Notes: a model not told the origin generated them from the letters alone. 45,304 nucleotides of DNA from Chryseobacterium sp. S0630 (GCF_024158915.1 NZ_JAMZGF010000042.1:1-45304); one strand, 5' to 3'. Numbered from the stretch's first letter, positions 25,825 to 34,663 are shown. Numbers and translations are program-made.

Positions 25825-26298
25825 ATGAGAAAGGTTGATCTATTATTTGCCGAGTATAGTAAAAGCCATAGAAATGCGACCAACAAGTTCATTCACTGGA
25901 TTTGTGTGCCTTTAATTTTCTGGACAATTCTTGGTTTTACTTCCCTGATTCCTTCCCCACATTTCTGTGCTTCCTATTTCGGATGTGTCAGTATCATAAG
26001 CCTTATAGTGATTACTCTGATCACTTTATTCTATGTAAGACTGTCTTTTTTGATCTCAGTTGTGATGATCCTAATAATGCTTATCATGGAACATTTTATC
26101 TATTTGACCAATATCAGTGTCGGAAAGCAATCATGGATGGTTTACCTTTCTGTGTTCATCATCACATGGATTTTCCAGTTTATTGGTCATAAAATTGAAG
26201 GAAAAAAGCCCACTTTTCTCAAAGATCTTCAGTTTCTTCTGATAGGACCCATATGGCTTTTAGGCTTTATTCTGAAAAAAACAGGAATCAGATACTAA
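25825..26298 (+). CDS. Mpo1-like (DUF962) membrane protein
   Basis: A 157-residue protein with about four membrane segments. The pattern matches the Mpo1/YGL010w (DUF962) family: an N-terminal YSKSHRNATNKFIHWICVPLIFW with conserved His and N-K-x-x-H, and a C-terminal FIGHKIEGKKPTFLKDLQFLLIGPIWLL. Yeast Mpo1 is an iron-dependent dioxygenase that shortens 2-hydroxy fatty acids by alpha-oxidation. The bacterial role is inferred from that. It diverges from the AraC-type gene. Its stop codon overlaps by four bases with the convergent DUF2891 gene. Confidence 0.8.
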   Translation: MRKVDLLFAEYSKSHRNATNKFIHWICVPLIFWTILGFTSLIPSPHFCASYFGCVSIISLIVITLITLFYVRLSFLISVVMILIMLIMEHFIYLTNISVGKQSWMVYLSVFIITWIFQFIGHKIEGKKPTFLKDLQFLLIGPIWLLGFILKKTGIRY

Positions 26299-27362
26299 TC
26301 TTCCAAGGCATAAACAGCAAAACTGGCCAGCCAGTGATCTCCACCATAATTTCCCTGGAAAAGCAGTGGTAATCCATTATTCAGAAACACATCTGCTGTT
26401 TTTCTGAAGTCTTTTTTCAACGGATGATTAGCAGGAAGTGCGTTGGAAATCCCTTTCATACACCATGCTTTAGAAAAGGATAATCCTACAAGGTGAACCG
26501 TCTGATAATCACTCAGATCACTTACTACAGGAATTTTCTCAACATTTTCCAGACTTCTTTTTTCATAAAAAGCATTCAGCCATTGTACAAATTCTTTTTG
26601 AGGAAGAACTCTGCGCATAAGATCTGCAATTTCCAGACTTGGCGAAAAGAAATCCGAACCGTCCGGCTCCAGATAAGCAGGTGTTTTCTGATCTTTTAAG
26701 AAAAAGTATTTTGCCTTTTCCATCAACTGATTTTCAAACTCTTTATCTTTATTGGCTCTTGCCCAATCTATAGCAAACGCCATTGCAAATGCTGTATTAG
26801 GGTGAACTCCGGTTCTGTTTGGATAAGTCTGTTTGGGAAGATAAGTCTTCCATGATTTCAGGATCTGATCCGTAAGCGGCTTCAGGTTTTGATGCCATAT
26901 TTTAGCTTTTGGATGATCCCAGGTCGTGAGTTCTTCATCCAATTTTAAGATCCACGCCCAGCCATAGGTTCTTTCAAAAGTTCCTGTCAGCTGATATTTT
27001 GTAAAGTAATCTGCTTCTGTCTGAAGTTTTTCTTTTTGAAATGATTCATCCAGAATTTTTTCAATCTCTTTGGCATTGGAGAGATTAGGTTTTGTTTTTA
27101 AAAGTCTTGTCAGCATCCAATGTCCGTGAACAGAGCTATGCCAGTCGAAACATCCATAAAAACTAGGATGAAGATCTTTGGGTGTCAAAGGAACTTCACC
27201 GGCATTATTAATGATATGAGCCGTTTTATTAGGATATTCCTGATTGATACAGTGAAGAGGTTTATCGGACAATTTCATCGCCATCTCGTCTGTAAGTTTC
27301 GGAACTTCCTGGGCATACATCAGAAATGGAGAAAACACAAATGCTAAAAGACTTTTTTTCAT
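26295..27362 (-). CDS. Secreted DUF2891 family protein
   Basis: A 355-residue protein with a signal peptide (MKKSLLAFVFSPFLMYAQ). The body matches the DUF2891 family: GCFDWHSSVHGHWML near 90-104, GWAWILKLDEEL, HPNTAFAMAFAIDWAR, and DGSDFFSPSLEIADLMRRVL, ending in GGDHWLASFAVYAL. The many tryptophans and helices suggest an alpha/alpha-toroid, the fold of several carbohydrate enzymes, but catalytic activity has not been shown for the family as far as I know. It is a single gene, convergent with the Mpo1-like gene by a 4-bp overlap and with no separate terminator. Confidence 0.8.
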   Translation of the reverse strand: MKKSLLAFVFSPFLMYAQEVPKLTDEMAMKLSDKPLHCINQEYPNKTAHIINNAGEVPLTPKDLHPSFYGCFDWHSSVHGHWMLTRLLKTKPNLSNAKEIEKILDESFQKEKLQTEADYFTKYQLTGTFERTYGWAWILKLDEELTTWDHPKAKIWHQNLKPLTDQILKSWKTYLPKQTYPNRTGVHPNTAFAMAFAIDWARANKDKEFENQLMEKAKYFFLKDQKTPAYLEPDGSDFFSPSLEIADLMRRVLPQKEFVQWLNAFYEKRSLENVEKIPVVSDLSDYQTVHLVGLSFSKAWCMKGISNALPANHPLKKDFRKTADVFLNNGLPLLFQGNYGGDHWLASFAVYALED

Positions 27363-27540
27363 GAATTAAAAATAGAAATAATTTACCAGTCTCCACAATT
27401 TTTCACATTGGTTTTAAAGCTATTTCTTCTATTTTTTGATTCAATTTTAAACATTCCCGTATTTTAAATTTTAATCAATCTTACCAATAATCATTTTTGA
27501 GCATACTTTTTGATCATATCCATCAAAAACTAACTAACCT

Positions 27541-28440
27541 ATGAAAAAAATTATTTTCCTATTATCTGGTCTTATTCTGATCAATTGCAGTAAATCTGGT
27601 GGTGAAAAACAAGAAGTGAAAGCCGACCTGATGGAAGTTTTAACCGAAGAGAAAGCGCCCTCTTCTGCAGCTGAACCTATACCTCCACCCCCATCACTTT
27701 CTGTTTCCGAAAAGCTAGTCTCTGATGAGAATGGGATAAACAAAGATGTTTACACTCCAAAGAAAACAGATACGATCTCCAAAAAAATCATCAAAAAAGG
27801 AGATATGAAGATTCAGGTGGGTGATATTAAAAAAACGCAGAATCAGATCAATGAGATCATTAAGAAAAACAATGCTTATATCCAGAAAGAAGAGTTTCAA
27901 AATACGGATATGGATGATAATCTTACTCTGATCATCCGTGTGCCTCATAAAAATTTTGATGCACTGATCAATTCCTTTTCAGAAGGTGTAGGAACTGTAT
28001 TGTCTAAAAATATTTCATCCAATGATGTGACTGAAGAATATACTGATGTAGCGATAAAGCTGGCCAACAAAAAGATATATCTTGAAAAATACCGTGATAT
28101 GCTTAAAAAGGCTGCTACTACGAAAGATATGCTGGAAATTCAGGAAAATATCCGTGAACTGGAAGATGAGATTGATGTGGCTGAAGGCAGACTTCGTTTT
28201 ATTGATGACCGTGTGAATTACAGTACTTTGAATTTAAACTTATATAAAGAAAAAGTAAGAAGCTCAACCACTTCAAAAATTGGTTTTGGAAGCCGCTTTA
28301 TAGATTCTCTGACAGAAGGCTGGAACAGTTTTGTAAGTTTTCTGCTGGGAATGGTTTCGTTATGGCCTTTCTTTTTACTTATTCCTGTTATTATTTTCCT
28401 TTGGAGAAAATGGAAACCAGGGAAGGAAAATAAAAATTAA
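27541..28440 (+). CDS. DUF4349 lipoprotein with coiled coil and C-terminal TM
   Basis: A 299-residue envelope protein. The signal ends in the lipobox LINC with Cys16. A Pro-rich linker (about 45-58) is followed by the DUF4349 domain: KIIKKGDMKIQVGDIKKTQNQI, then an antiparallel coiled coil (NKKIYLEKYRDMLKKAATTKDMLEIQENIRELE) and YSTLNLNLY, all typical of the family. One membrane segment lies near 266-288 and a basic tail ends the protein. The lipid anchor plus the C-terminal membrane segment would tether both ends. Function is unknown. It is a lone gene that ends in a strong bidirectional terminator. Confidence 0.82.
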   Translation: MKKIIFLLSGLILINCSKSGGEKQEVKADLMEVLTEEKAPSSAAEPIPPPPSLSVSEKLVSDENGINKDVYTPKKTDTISKKIIKKGDMKIQVGDIKKTQNQINEIIKKNNAYIQKEEFQNTDMDDNLTLIIRVPHKNFDALINSFSEGVGTVLSKNISSNDVTEEYTDVAIKLANKKIYLEKYRDMLKKAATTKDMLEIQENIRELEDEIDVAEGRLRFIDDRVNYSTLNLNLYKEKVRSSTTSKIGFGSRFIDSLTEGWNSFVSFLLGMVSLWPFFLLIPVIIFLWRKWKPGKENKN

Positions 28441-28445
28441 ATGAT

Positions 28446-28479
28446 AAAAAATCCGGGCATCTGCGATGCCCGGATTTTT
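28446..28479. terminator. Bidirectional terminator between DUF4349 and LPMO genes
   Basis: AAAATCCGGGCATC and GATGCCCGGATTTT form a perfect stem with loop TGC. A-run and T-run flank it, so it works on both strands. Confidence 0.9.
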
Positions 28480-28575
28480 ACTGCATTATCAACAATTTAT
28501 CCTGTTTCCAGTACTTGTTTAAAATCAATAACAATGCAATAGTCTTGTTAACAGCTGTTAAATATTTTTGAAAAA

Positions 28576-30375
28576 TTACTTTCTGATGGTTTTAGTAATA
28601 CTGCTTCCATCTTTATACTGAATTTTTACAAAATAGATTCCAGACTGAAGTCGGCTGATATTCATGCTATTTTGTCCCGGATTCATGAAAGTTATGATCT
28701 GAAGTCCTTGAGGGGTGATGATATCTACTCTGTTTATTTTACCATAATAAGTTTCTGGTGCAAAATTGATCATATGTTCAGATACAATAATTGAAAGATC
28801 ATTCTCTTTGTTAGCAAGAGCTGATGTTTTACAGCTTTGCACTTCATTACAGTCGCTTACCATTTTCCAGACAGCATTACTTCCCGGTGCTTCTCCCGGA
28901 TTTGCATACCATTTGTTTTCCCAGATTTTGCAGGCGTGGAAAACCTTTGTTCCTGCTGTTGGATAGGTTTTTGCCGGATTATATTCCTGCGCTCCACAAT
29001 ACGTAACCGGACCGCCGGATTCACAACCTGGACCTTCGGTACATGTGCTTACTTCTTCCCATACCATATTAGTTCCCGGTAGTTCTCCCGGATTCGCATA
29101 CCATTTGTTTTTCCAGATTTTACAAGAGTAGAAAACTTTCACTCCTGCTGTAGGATATGCATTAGCAGCATTATATTGCTCTGCGCCACAATATTGACCA
29201 TTGCCTGGCGTAGTCTTCTTCGTTCTGACTTTTAATTCATTGCTGGCATCAGATAGCTGATCATTCATGGCAATTGATTTTACGGTATAACGATATTCTG
29301 TGTCTTGTGCCAATCCTGTTCGTAAAAAGCTTGTTTGCACAGTCTCTCCTACCTTGATTCCATTTTCAAAGATCTGGTAATTTTTGATGCCTTGTGAGTG
29401 AGTAGAAGCCATCCACATCAATGAAACAGAATTTTCAGTAACTTCCATTGAATGGAGGTTTGATGGTGGTGTAGGTTTTTCGAGAGTGCCTTCACTATTC
29501 GTTTTTACATTAAGTGACGCACTTTTTCCAGAAGTAAGTCCCAAAGAGCCTTTCGCCTGTATTTCATAGGTATAAATTGTATTAGCAGTTAATCCGTTAT
29601 CCTGAAATGTAGCTGTACTTACCTGCTGAATATTTTGTCCGTTTCGGAAAACGTTATAGGACACTGCATCTGATTGTGCATTCCAGCTTATTTTAGCAGA
29701 AGAGCTTGTAACTCCTACTTGTGTTAATCCTGTTGGAGTAGCGGGTGCAGAAACTCCTGTTCCGGAGGTGACGTTCACATCAATTACATTATAGAATGCA
29801 TTGGTGGTATCTGCAACATCCCAAACTGCTAAAATAATATGGTAGCCCGTACGGTTAGCAGGAACTGTAATCTGATGAGAAACATTGTCCTGTGGTGGTG
29901 TTCCATTATGCGTAACTGTACCTATAAGTTCAAGATCCTGACGGGAAAGCGGTTGATTGGGATTCCAACCCTGTTTTGTCATATAATAATGCCATTTCGC
30001 AGTGGCATGGTAAGCCAGATATTTCCAGATAAAGGCGTTCACTCCGGTAGTGATATTGGTTTTCTTCCATCGGTCAGCAGTTTGGATATCCAACGTTGTG
30101 TCTCCACCAATACTTCCGTTTGCAGAAGCAATCTTTCCGTCTGCTGGTCCTAATGCAGGAAACCCTTTTGGAGCTTCCAGAGATCCGGGTTCGTTAATGA
30201 TAGATCCATAGATTCCAAATGCTGTGGAATAACCAAGTGTAGCCTTATCCAGACTTCCCTGATAGCCTCTTGAAGCAGGGCTCATTACATATCCATGTGC
30301 AGATACATGAATTAGAGAAGGTACCAGCATCGCCAACATCAGCAATACCGGAAGAAAAAATTTACGTGTCATCAT
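28576..30375 (-). CDS. Secreted chitin-active lytic polysaccharide monooxygenase (AA10) with FN3, CBM and T9SS domains
   Basis: A 599-residue secreted copper enzyme that oxidatively breaks crystalline chitin or cellulose. Signal cleavage after VSA leaves His27 as the N-terminal copper ligand. His123 (LAYHATAKW) completes the histidine brace, and Phe194 in NAFYNVIDV is the expected axial residue. Domains in order: AA10 (27-204), two fibronectin III domains (211-293, 300-386), two near-identical Cys-containing chitin-binding modules (396-445 and 460-509, each with KIW.NKWYANPGE.PG), and a C-terminal T9SS sorting domain (about 525-599). The CBMs suggest chitin. The gene is monocistronic with an AT-rich upstream region. 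Confidence 0.93.
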   Translation of the reverse strand: MMTRKFFLPVLLMLAMLVPSLIHVSAHGYVMSPASRGYQGSLDKATLGYSTAFGIYGSIINEPGSLEAPKGFPALGPADGKIASANGSIGGDTTLDIQTADRWKKTNITTGVNAFIWKYLAYHATAKWHYYMTKQGWNPNQPLSRQDLELIGTVTHNGTPPQDNVSHQITVPANRTGYHIILAVWDVADTTNAFYNVIDVNVTSGTGVSAPATPTGLTQVGVTSSSAKISWNAQSDAVSYNVFRNGQNIQQVSTATFQDNGLTANTIYTYEIQAKGSLGLTSGKSASLNVKTNSEGTLEKPTPPSNLHSMEVTENSVSLMWMASTHSQGIKNYQIFENGIKVGETVQTSFLRTGLAQDTEYRYTVKSIAMNDQLSDASNELKVRTKKTTPGNGQYCGAEQYNAANAYPTAGVKVFYSCKIWKNKWYANPGELPGTNMVWEEVSTCTEGPGCESGGPVTYCGAQEYNPAKTYPTAGTKVFHACKIWENKWYANPGEAPGSNAVWKMVSDCNEVQSCKTSALANKENDLSIIVSEHMINFAPETYYGKINRVDIITPQGLQIITFMNPGQNSMNISRLQSGIYFVKIQYKDGSSITKTIRK

Positions 30376-30774
30376 ATTTTAATATTTTGGTGTTGATTTT
30401 ATAAGATCAATTTTCTATAAGCTAATTTTTCAAACCATTTCACTCCAGATAACTAAAGAAATACAAGAGGTACAGGTTTAAATTCACTGAATAATTCTAA
30501 TTACATATTTTTTAATAAAAATCAAATTAAACAAAATAAATTATTCAATAATTTAAATTAAAACATAAAATAATAATTCATAACATATTATTATTAACAT
30601 ATAATTACAACATGTTAAAACATAAAAATACAAAAAATTAAATAATTAGTCACATTTTGTTGAAATATTTTTATGTAAATCAACATTAAATAGAGCATTG
30701 AGGGAAAATAAAAACACAAAACACTGACAATTATATGATTTGCATCCAATTACTATAAAAACTATTAAAAAAAA
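30376..30774. other. AT-rich intergenic region upstream of the LPMO gene
   Basis: About 400 bp of very A+T-rich DNA with runs such as AATAAATTATTCAATAATTT and no credible gene or RNA. It must contain the LPMO promoter, but no clear TAnnTTTG on the minus strand was found. Base composition is lower in G+C than the surrounding gaps. Confidence 0.5.
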
Positions 30775-30801
30775 GCTGAGAGAATTGATCATTCTCTCAG
30801 C
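30775..30801 (-). terminator. Terminator of the phosphatase-NTF2-methylase operon
   Basis: GCTGAGAGAA and TTCTCTCAGC are perfect 10-bp arms around TTGATCA. On the minus strand a run of T follows (CTTTTTTTTAATAG). Confidence 0.9.
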
Positions 30802-30848
30802 CAGTAAATTTTAAAGATCCAAAGATTATCTTCAAAAAGGAATAAGAT

Positions 30849-31547
30849 TTATTTCCCAAGTACAAATACTGCGGGAATTTTATGAAGTTCCGGTTTTTGT
30901 TTTTGCCAGTCTTTTATCGTTTTTGTTTTGATGAATTCATGTTCCGGATCATTGATATTGGCAGCAATACAAAGCTTTGTATTAGGCGATAAAAACTTGC
31001 ATAAGTCTTCAAAAAGCTGGTTATTTCTGTAAGGAGTTTCCATGAAAATCTGTGAATATCCGGTTTTCTGAACAAGGCTTTCAAGATTCATGATCTGTTT
31101 CTTCTTTTCTCCTTTATCGATAGGAAGATAGCCATGGAATGTGAATTCCTGACCATTAAAACCACTAGAAATCAAAGCAAGAATAATGGATGAAGGCCCT
31201 GAAACAGGAACTACTCTGATATTTTTTTCATGGCACCATTTCACAATCAGATTTCCGGGATCCGCAATACATGGCAATCCTGCTTCCGAAAGTAATCCGA
31301 AGTCCTGCCCTTTCAGCATTAGCTCCTGAGCTTCCTTAATATCTGCATTTTCTGTGTATTTATCCAATAAGAATAACTTCAAATCAGCCTGTTTTTTTTC
31401 GGGAGCAAAAAATTTCACAACCTTTCGTGCTGTTTTCTCATTTTCCACGAAGAAATAATCCGTCTGCATGATATAATCTTTCAAAACAGGTGAAAAGTGA
31501 TTGATAGAAGTATTTTCTGATAAGTAAGCAGGGAGTAAAAAAAGCAT
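30849..31547 (-). CDS. RsmI-like SAM-dependent methyltransferase (tetrapyrrole methylase fold)
   Basis: A 232-residue cytoplasmic protein of the PF00590 fold. LLSEAGLPCIADPGNLIV and RVVPVSGPSSIILALISSGF are the SAM-binding segments that RsmI (16S rRNA 2'-O-methyltransferase at C1402) shares with the family, and TFHGYLPIDKGEKKK matches RsmI's following motif. It is about 50 residues shorter than classical RsmI and lacks its G-x-L-Y-V-V-A-T-P-I-G-N start. It is therefore probably a paralogue of unknown target. It starts 4 bp after the NTF2-like stop, in the last position of a three-gene operon. Confidence 0.82.
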   Translation of the reverse strand: MLFLLPAYLSENTSINHFSPVLKDYIMQTDYFFVENEKTARKVVKFFAPEKKQADLKLFLLDKYTENADIKEAQELMLKGQDFGLLSEAGLPCIADPGNLIVKWCHEKNIRVVPVSGPSSIILALISSGFNGQEFTFHGYLPIDKGEKKKQIMNLESLVQKTGYSQIFMETPYRNNQLFEDLCKFLSPNTKLCIAANINDPEHEFIKTKTIKDWQKQKPELHKIPAVFVLGK

Positions 31548-31551
31548 TGTA

Positions 31552-32052
31552 TTATTTTTTAGTTCTTTCGTTTAATGTAGGTTGTGGGAAGTATTTTGTC
31601 AAATCCATAGAAAAGGTAACGGAGGTGATTTTCCAGGTTCCATTGATCTTCATTAATGTCCAGATCTCCTTTCCCCAGTTTTCCATTTTACCGTCATACC
31701 AAAAACTGTAATCGAAATTGGCAGAAGCTATTGCTCCATCTTCCACAATCTTAATATTGTCAAATTTTTCTTCAGATTTATCATCTTTAAAACTCTTGAT
31801 AAAAGCTTTATAATCATCTGCAAAGTAATAATCTGCCTTAGGATTTTTCTCCAAACGTTTGGCCTGTGTTCTGTCTTTATAAATTCCAGTCCAGAGCACC
31901 GGCTCTTGAAATAAAGAGAGATATTTGGCTTCATCTCTGGATTTGATACATCCCATGAAATCATCCATTACCTTGCGGATTTCAGTTTCATCCTTGGTTT
32001 GAGCAAAGGAAAAATTAAAGCTTACTAAAAGCAGTAAAAGCAGCTTCTTCAT
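31552..32052 (-). CDS. Secreted NTF2-like (DUF4440-type) protein
   Basis: A 166-residue exported protein with signal peptide (MKKLLLLLLVSFNFSFAQ). A single NTF2-like domain is suggested by the N-terminal helix (ETEIRKVMDDFMGCIKSRDE) and the strands NFDYSFWYDGKMENWGKEIWTLMKINGTWKITSVTFSM, typical of the superfamily. No active site can be named. It resembles in length and layout the protein at 1616-2134, although sequence identity is low by eye. It is tightly packed between the phosphatase gene (5-bp gap) and the methylase gene (4-bp gap). Confidence 0.75.
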   Translation of the reverse strand: MKKLLLLLLVSFNFSFAQTKDETEIRKVMDDFMGCIKSRDEAKYLSLFQEPVLWTGIYKDRTQAKRLEKNPKADYYFADDYKAFIKSFKDDKSEEKFDNIKIVEDGAIASANFDYSFWYDGKMENWGKEIWTLMKINGTWKITSVTFSMDLTKYFPQPTLNERTKK

Positions 32053-32057
32053 AATTA

Positions 32058-32507
32058 TTATTTTGATATCTGGTTTTTGATAGCATCACATCCTTTATCC
32101 AAAAGCTGGAAAACCTTTTCAAAATCTTTCATATCTCCCCAATAAGGATCCGGAACCTCAGCATTTTTATGATCACCCAATACTTCCAGGAATAAGGATA
32201 CTTTCTGACGTTCTTCTTCATTTTTAGTTTTAGAAACTACATCTTCCAATACGTCAATATCCATACAGTAGATTTTATCAAAGGTTTCAAAGTCTTTTCT
32301 GGTGATAGGTCTTGATCTTTGTCCGGATATATCAATATGATGATGAGCAGCCGTTTTAATGGCTCTTTTATCGGGATGTTCGCCTTCATGCATTGAAATA
32401 GTTCCGGCTGAATCCACCGTATAATGATCAGGTAGTTTTGCTTTCATAATCCCTTCCGCCAAGGGGCTTCTGCATATATTCCCCAGACAAACCATTAATA
32501 TTTTCAT
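32058..32507 (-). CDS. Low-molecular-weight protein-tyrosine phosphatase
   Basis: A 149-residue cytoplasmic enzyme that removes phosphate from tyrosine. The P-loop CLGNICRS begins at the nucleophile Cys7, with Arg13 binding phosphate. The general-acid Asp lies in EVPDPYWGD near residue 118. Length fits the family. It heads a three-gene minus-strand unit with the NTF2-like and RsmI-like genes. A -7 match (TAGTTTTG, minus strand 32549-32542) sits about 35 bp before its start. No kinase or capsule genes are nearby, so its substrate is unknown. Confidence 0.93.
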   Translation of the reverse strand: MKILMVCLGNICRSPLAEGIMKAKLPDHYTVDSAGTISMHEGEHPDKRAIKTAAHHHIDISGQRSRPITRKDFETFDKIYCMDIDVLEDVVSKTKNEEERQKVSLFLEVLGDHKNAEVPDPYWGDMKDFEKVFQLLDKGCDAIKNQISK

Positions 32508-32541
32508 ATCCTGTGTATTTAAAAAGAATCTTTTCTCACGA

Positions 32542-32549
32542 CAAAACTA
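32542..32549 (-). promoter_or_regulatory. Phosphatase operon -7 element
   Basis: Minus-strand TAGTTTTG matches TAnnTTTG and lies in the 100-bp gap after dnaA. The leader would be about 30 nt. No matching -33 TTG is visible. Confidence 0.4.
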
Positions 32550-32607
32550 AATAAAAAATGAAGAATAAAACTATCCTTCATTTTAATTTATGTAAGCTCA
32601 ACCTTAA

Positions 32608-34062
32608 TTATTGTTTGATTCTTTCAGTAAGGTCTTTTACGTATTTCTTGATTTCTTTATCTATTTTAGAAACGTCTTTGATGGTATCACAAGCATACAT
32701 TACTGTAGAGTGATCTTTTCCACCCATTTCTTCACCAATTTTAGTAAATGTAGAATTGGTAAATTCTTTGGAGAAGTACATCGCAAGCTGTCTTGGTAAT
32801 GCAATCTCTCTTTTTCTTGTTTTTGAAAGCAGCTGTTCTTTTTTGATTCCAAAATAATCACAAACCACTTCCTGAATGTAAGGAATATTGATAACCTTCT
32901 TCTGGTTCGCTGCAATTCTGTTGATTGTTTCCTTAAGCAACTCAAGACTAAGATCTCTCTTATATACTGTAGAGTAAGCAATCACAGAGTTGATAACCCC
33001 GATAAGCTCTCTTACATTCGTTTTTGCTTCAGCAGCTAGGAAATCAAGCATATCTCCCGGAAGAACAATTCCGTCTCTGCTTAGTTTATCTTCAATAATC
33101 TGCCTTCTTGTAGATAGATCCGGAGATTTGATTTCTGCAGAAAGTCCCCATTTGAAACGGGAAACAATTCTGTCCTGGATATCCATGATATCTGCAGGTG
33201 CCTTATCTGAAGTAAGGATAATCTGTTTTCCATTCTGATGCAGGTGATCAAAAATATGGAAGAAGCTGTCCTGTGTAGCTGATTTTCCGGACAGGAACTG
33301 AATATCATCAATAATCAGTACATCTACCATTTGATAGAAGTTTGCAAATTCCGTCTGCTTATGAGCTTTAGCCGCAGAGATAAACTGCTGGATAAACTTT
33401 TCAGAAGACAGATAAAGAACTACTTTATCAGGAAACTGATTTTTTACTTCAAGACCTACAGCCTGTCCTAAGTGAGTTTTACCCACTCCATAACCTCCAT
33501 ATAAAAATAAAGGGTTGAATGCTGTTGCTCCAGGTCTTTTTGCTATGGATCTGGCTACAGTAGCTGCAAATTTATTGCTTTCTCCTTCTACATAACTATC
33601 AAATGAATAGTCAGGCTTAAGGTTAGAATCTATGTTTACTTTTCTAATTCCAGGAACTACAAACGGGTTTACAATATTAGCGGAAAAACCTTGTGGCATT
33701 GTTTCCTGTGTTTTTGGAGTAGGAACACTTTGTCCCTTGATATTCATGGTAACTGGTTTCTCTTCACCTTTTGGTCTGTTTTCCATCACAGAATACCATA
33801 ATTTCACTCCTTTTCCAATATTTTTCTTCAGGGCAGCAGAAAGTAAGGACAGGTAATTGTCCTCTATATATTCCTTGTAAAAATCGCTCGGTACGATCAA
33901 CGTAAGGTTATTGGCCATCAACGAAAGCGGCTGAACCTTATCGAATAGCATATCGAAAGATTTTTCAAGTTTTTTTAGGTCAGAATTGTCTTCAGCAGCG
34001 TTCAGGTTATCGCGCATAAACTGAAGGCATTTCTGCCATATCATCATTAAATTGTCATCCAT
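32608..34062 (-). CDS. dnaA: Chromosomal replication initiator protein DnaA
   Basis: A 484-residue AAA+ protein that binds DnaA boxes at oriC and melts the origin. Domain I occupies about 1-90 and a flexible linker 95-150. The Walker A GGYGVGKT is at 189-196 and the Walker B IDDIQF follows at 251-256. Domain IV ends with TFTKIGEEMGGKDHSTVMYACDTI, the DnaA signature helix-turn-helix. It diverges from the thioesterase gene across 136 bp. I see no cluster of TTATCCACA-type boxes on either side, so the origin is probably not here, as is common in Bacteroidota. A weak -7-like GACCTTTG is on the minus strand at 34118-34111. Confidence 0.98.
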   Translation of the reverse strand: MDDNLMMIWQKCLQFMRDNLNAAEDNSDLKKLEKSFDMLFDKVQPLSLMANNLTLIVPSDFYKEYIEDNYLSLLSAALKKNIGKGVKLWYSVMENRPKGEEKPVTMNIKGQSVPTPKTQETMPQGFSANIVNPFVVPGIRKVNIDSNLKPDYSFDSYVEGESNKFAATVARSIAKRPGATAFNPLFLYGGYGVGKTHLGQAVGLEVKNQFPDKVVLYLSSEKFIQQFISAAKAHKQTEFANFYQMVDVLIIDDIQFLSGKSATQDSFFHIFDHLHQNGKQIILTSDKAPADIMDIQDRIVSRFKWGLSAEIKSPDLSTRRQIIEDKLSRDGIVLPGDMLDFLAAEAKTNVRELIGVINSVIAYSTVYKRDLSLELLKETINRIAANQKKVINIPYIQEVVCDYFGIKKEQLLSKTRKREIALPRQLAMYFSKEFTNSTFTKIGEEMGGKDHSTVMYACDTIKDVSKIDKEIKKYVKDLTERIKQ

Positions 34063-34144
34063 TTTTTAAGCCCCGATTATTCTTTGTTTGTACTGTGTTT
34101 AGAAGGAAGACAAAGGTCCAATATTTTCTTTTCAAAAAAAAATA

Positions 34145-34176
34145 TTGCAGGTATTGATTATTTAAAAATATATTTG
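34145..34176 (+). promoter_or_regulatory. Thioesterase promoter (TTG-N21-TATATTTG)
   Basis: TTG at 34145-34147 and TATATTTG at 34169-34176 are 21 bp apart and match the Bacteroidota consensus. Transcription would start near 34182, downstream of the first ATG (34178), so translation must start at the second ATG (34199). Confidence 0.65.
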
Positions 34177-34198
34177 TATGTATAATTTAACACGTAAA

Positions 34199-34609
34199 AT
34201 GATACACACAACACACTCAATACGAGTACGTTACGCAGAGACAGACCCGATGAAATATGTATACTATGGAAACTATGCAACGTACTTCGAAGTAGCGAGA
34301 GTTGAACTCTTCAGAAGCATAGGAATTTCATACGATGAAATTGAAAACCAAGGAATTTGGCTGCCGGTTTCAGAGTATAAAATTAAATATATCCGACCTG
34401 CTTTATATGATCAAAAATTAGAAATCCATACTTATGTTAAAAAAATTCCAGGGGTAAGAATTGAATTTGAGTATGAAATTTACAATGAAGAGCATACTAA
34501 AATAACAGAAGCTTCCACTACTCTATTCTTTCTCGACGCAAAAACCAACAAGGTAATCAAGTGTCCGGATTTCCTGATGGAGCTAATTGAGAAGAACTGG
34601 AAAGGATAA
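34199..34609 (+). CDS. YbgC-like acyl-CoA thioesterase (hotdog fold)
   Basis: A 136-residue cytoplasmic thioesterase of the 4HBT/YbgC family. The N-terminal RVRYAETDPMKYVYYGNYATYFEVARVELFR carries the catalytic-type Asp (ETD) and Y-x-x-Y/F motif with Asn and Glu of hotdog thioesterases. The family hydrolyses acyl-CoA or acyl-ACP. An ATG 21 bp upstream (34178) is in frame, but it lies at the -7 element, so the ATG at 34199 (MIHTTHSIRVRY) is chosen. It diverges from dnaA and is followed by a heptanucleotide array within six bases of the stop. Confidence 0.9.
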   Translation: MIHTTHSIRVRYAETDPMKYVYYGNYATYFEVARVELFRSIGISYDEIENQGIWLPVSEYKIKYIRPALYDQKLEIHTYVKKIPGVRIEFEYEIYNEEHTKITEASTTLFFLDAKTNKVIKCPDFLMELIEKNWKG

Positions 34610-34614
34610 ATGGT

Positions 34615-34663
34615 AGATAGGAGGTTTTAGGTTACAGGTAATAGGTTGCAGAAATCAGGAGAT
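34615..34663. repeat. Heptanucleotide array (AGGTNNN units)
   Basis: Seven 7-bp units begin five bases after the thioesterase stop: AGATAGG, AGGTTTT, AGGTTAC, AGGTAAT, AGGTTGC, AGAAATC, AGGAGAT. Each begins with AG. With the AAC array at 34758-34806 it forms a GTT-then-AAC pair, like the one at 16998-17170. Confidence 0.6.

Noticed and set aside
34063..34177. Chromosome origin (oriC) next to dnaA
   Set aside because: No cluster of TTATCCACA-like boxes or AT-rich unwinding element is visible on either side of dnaA.
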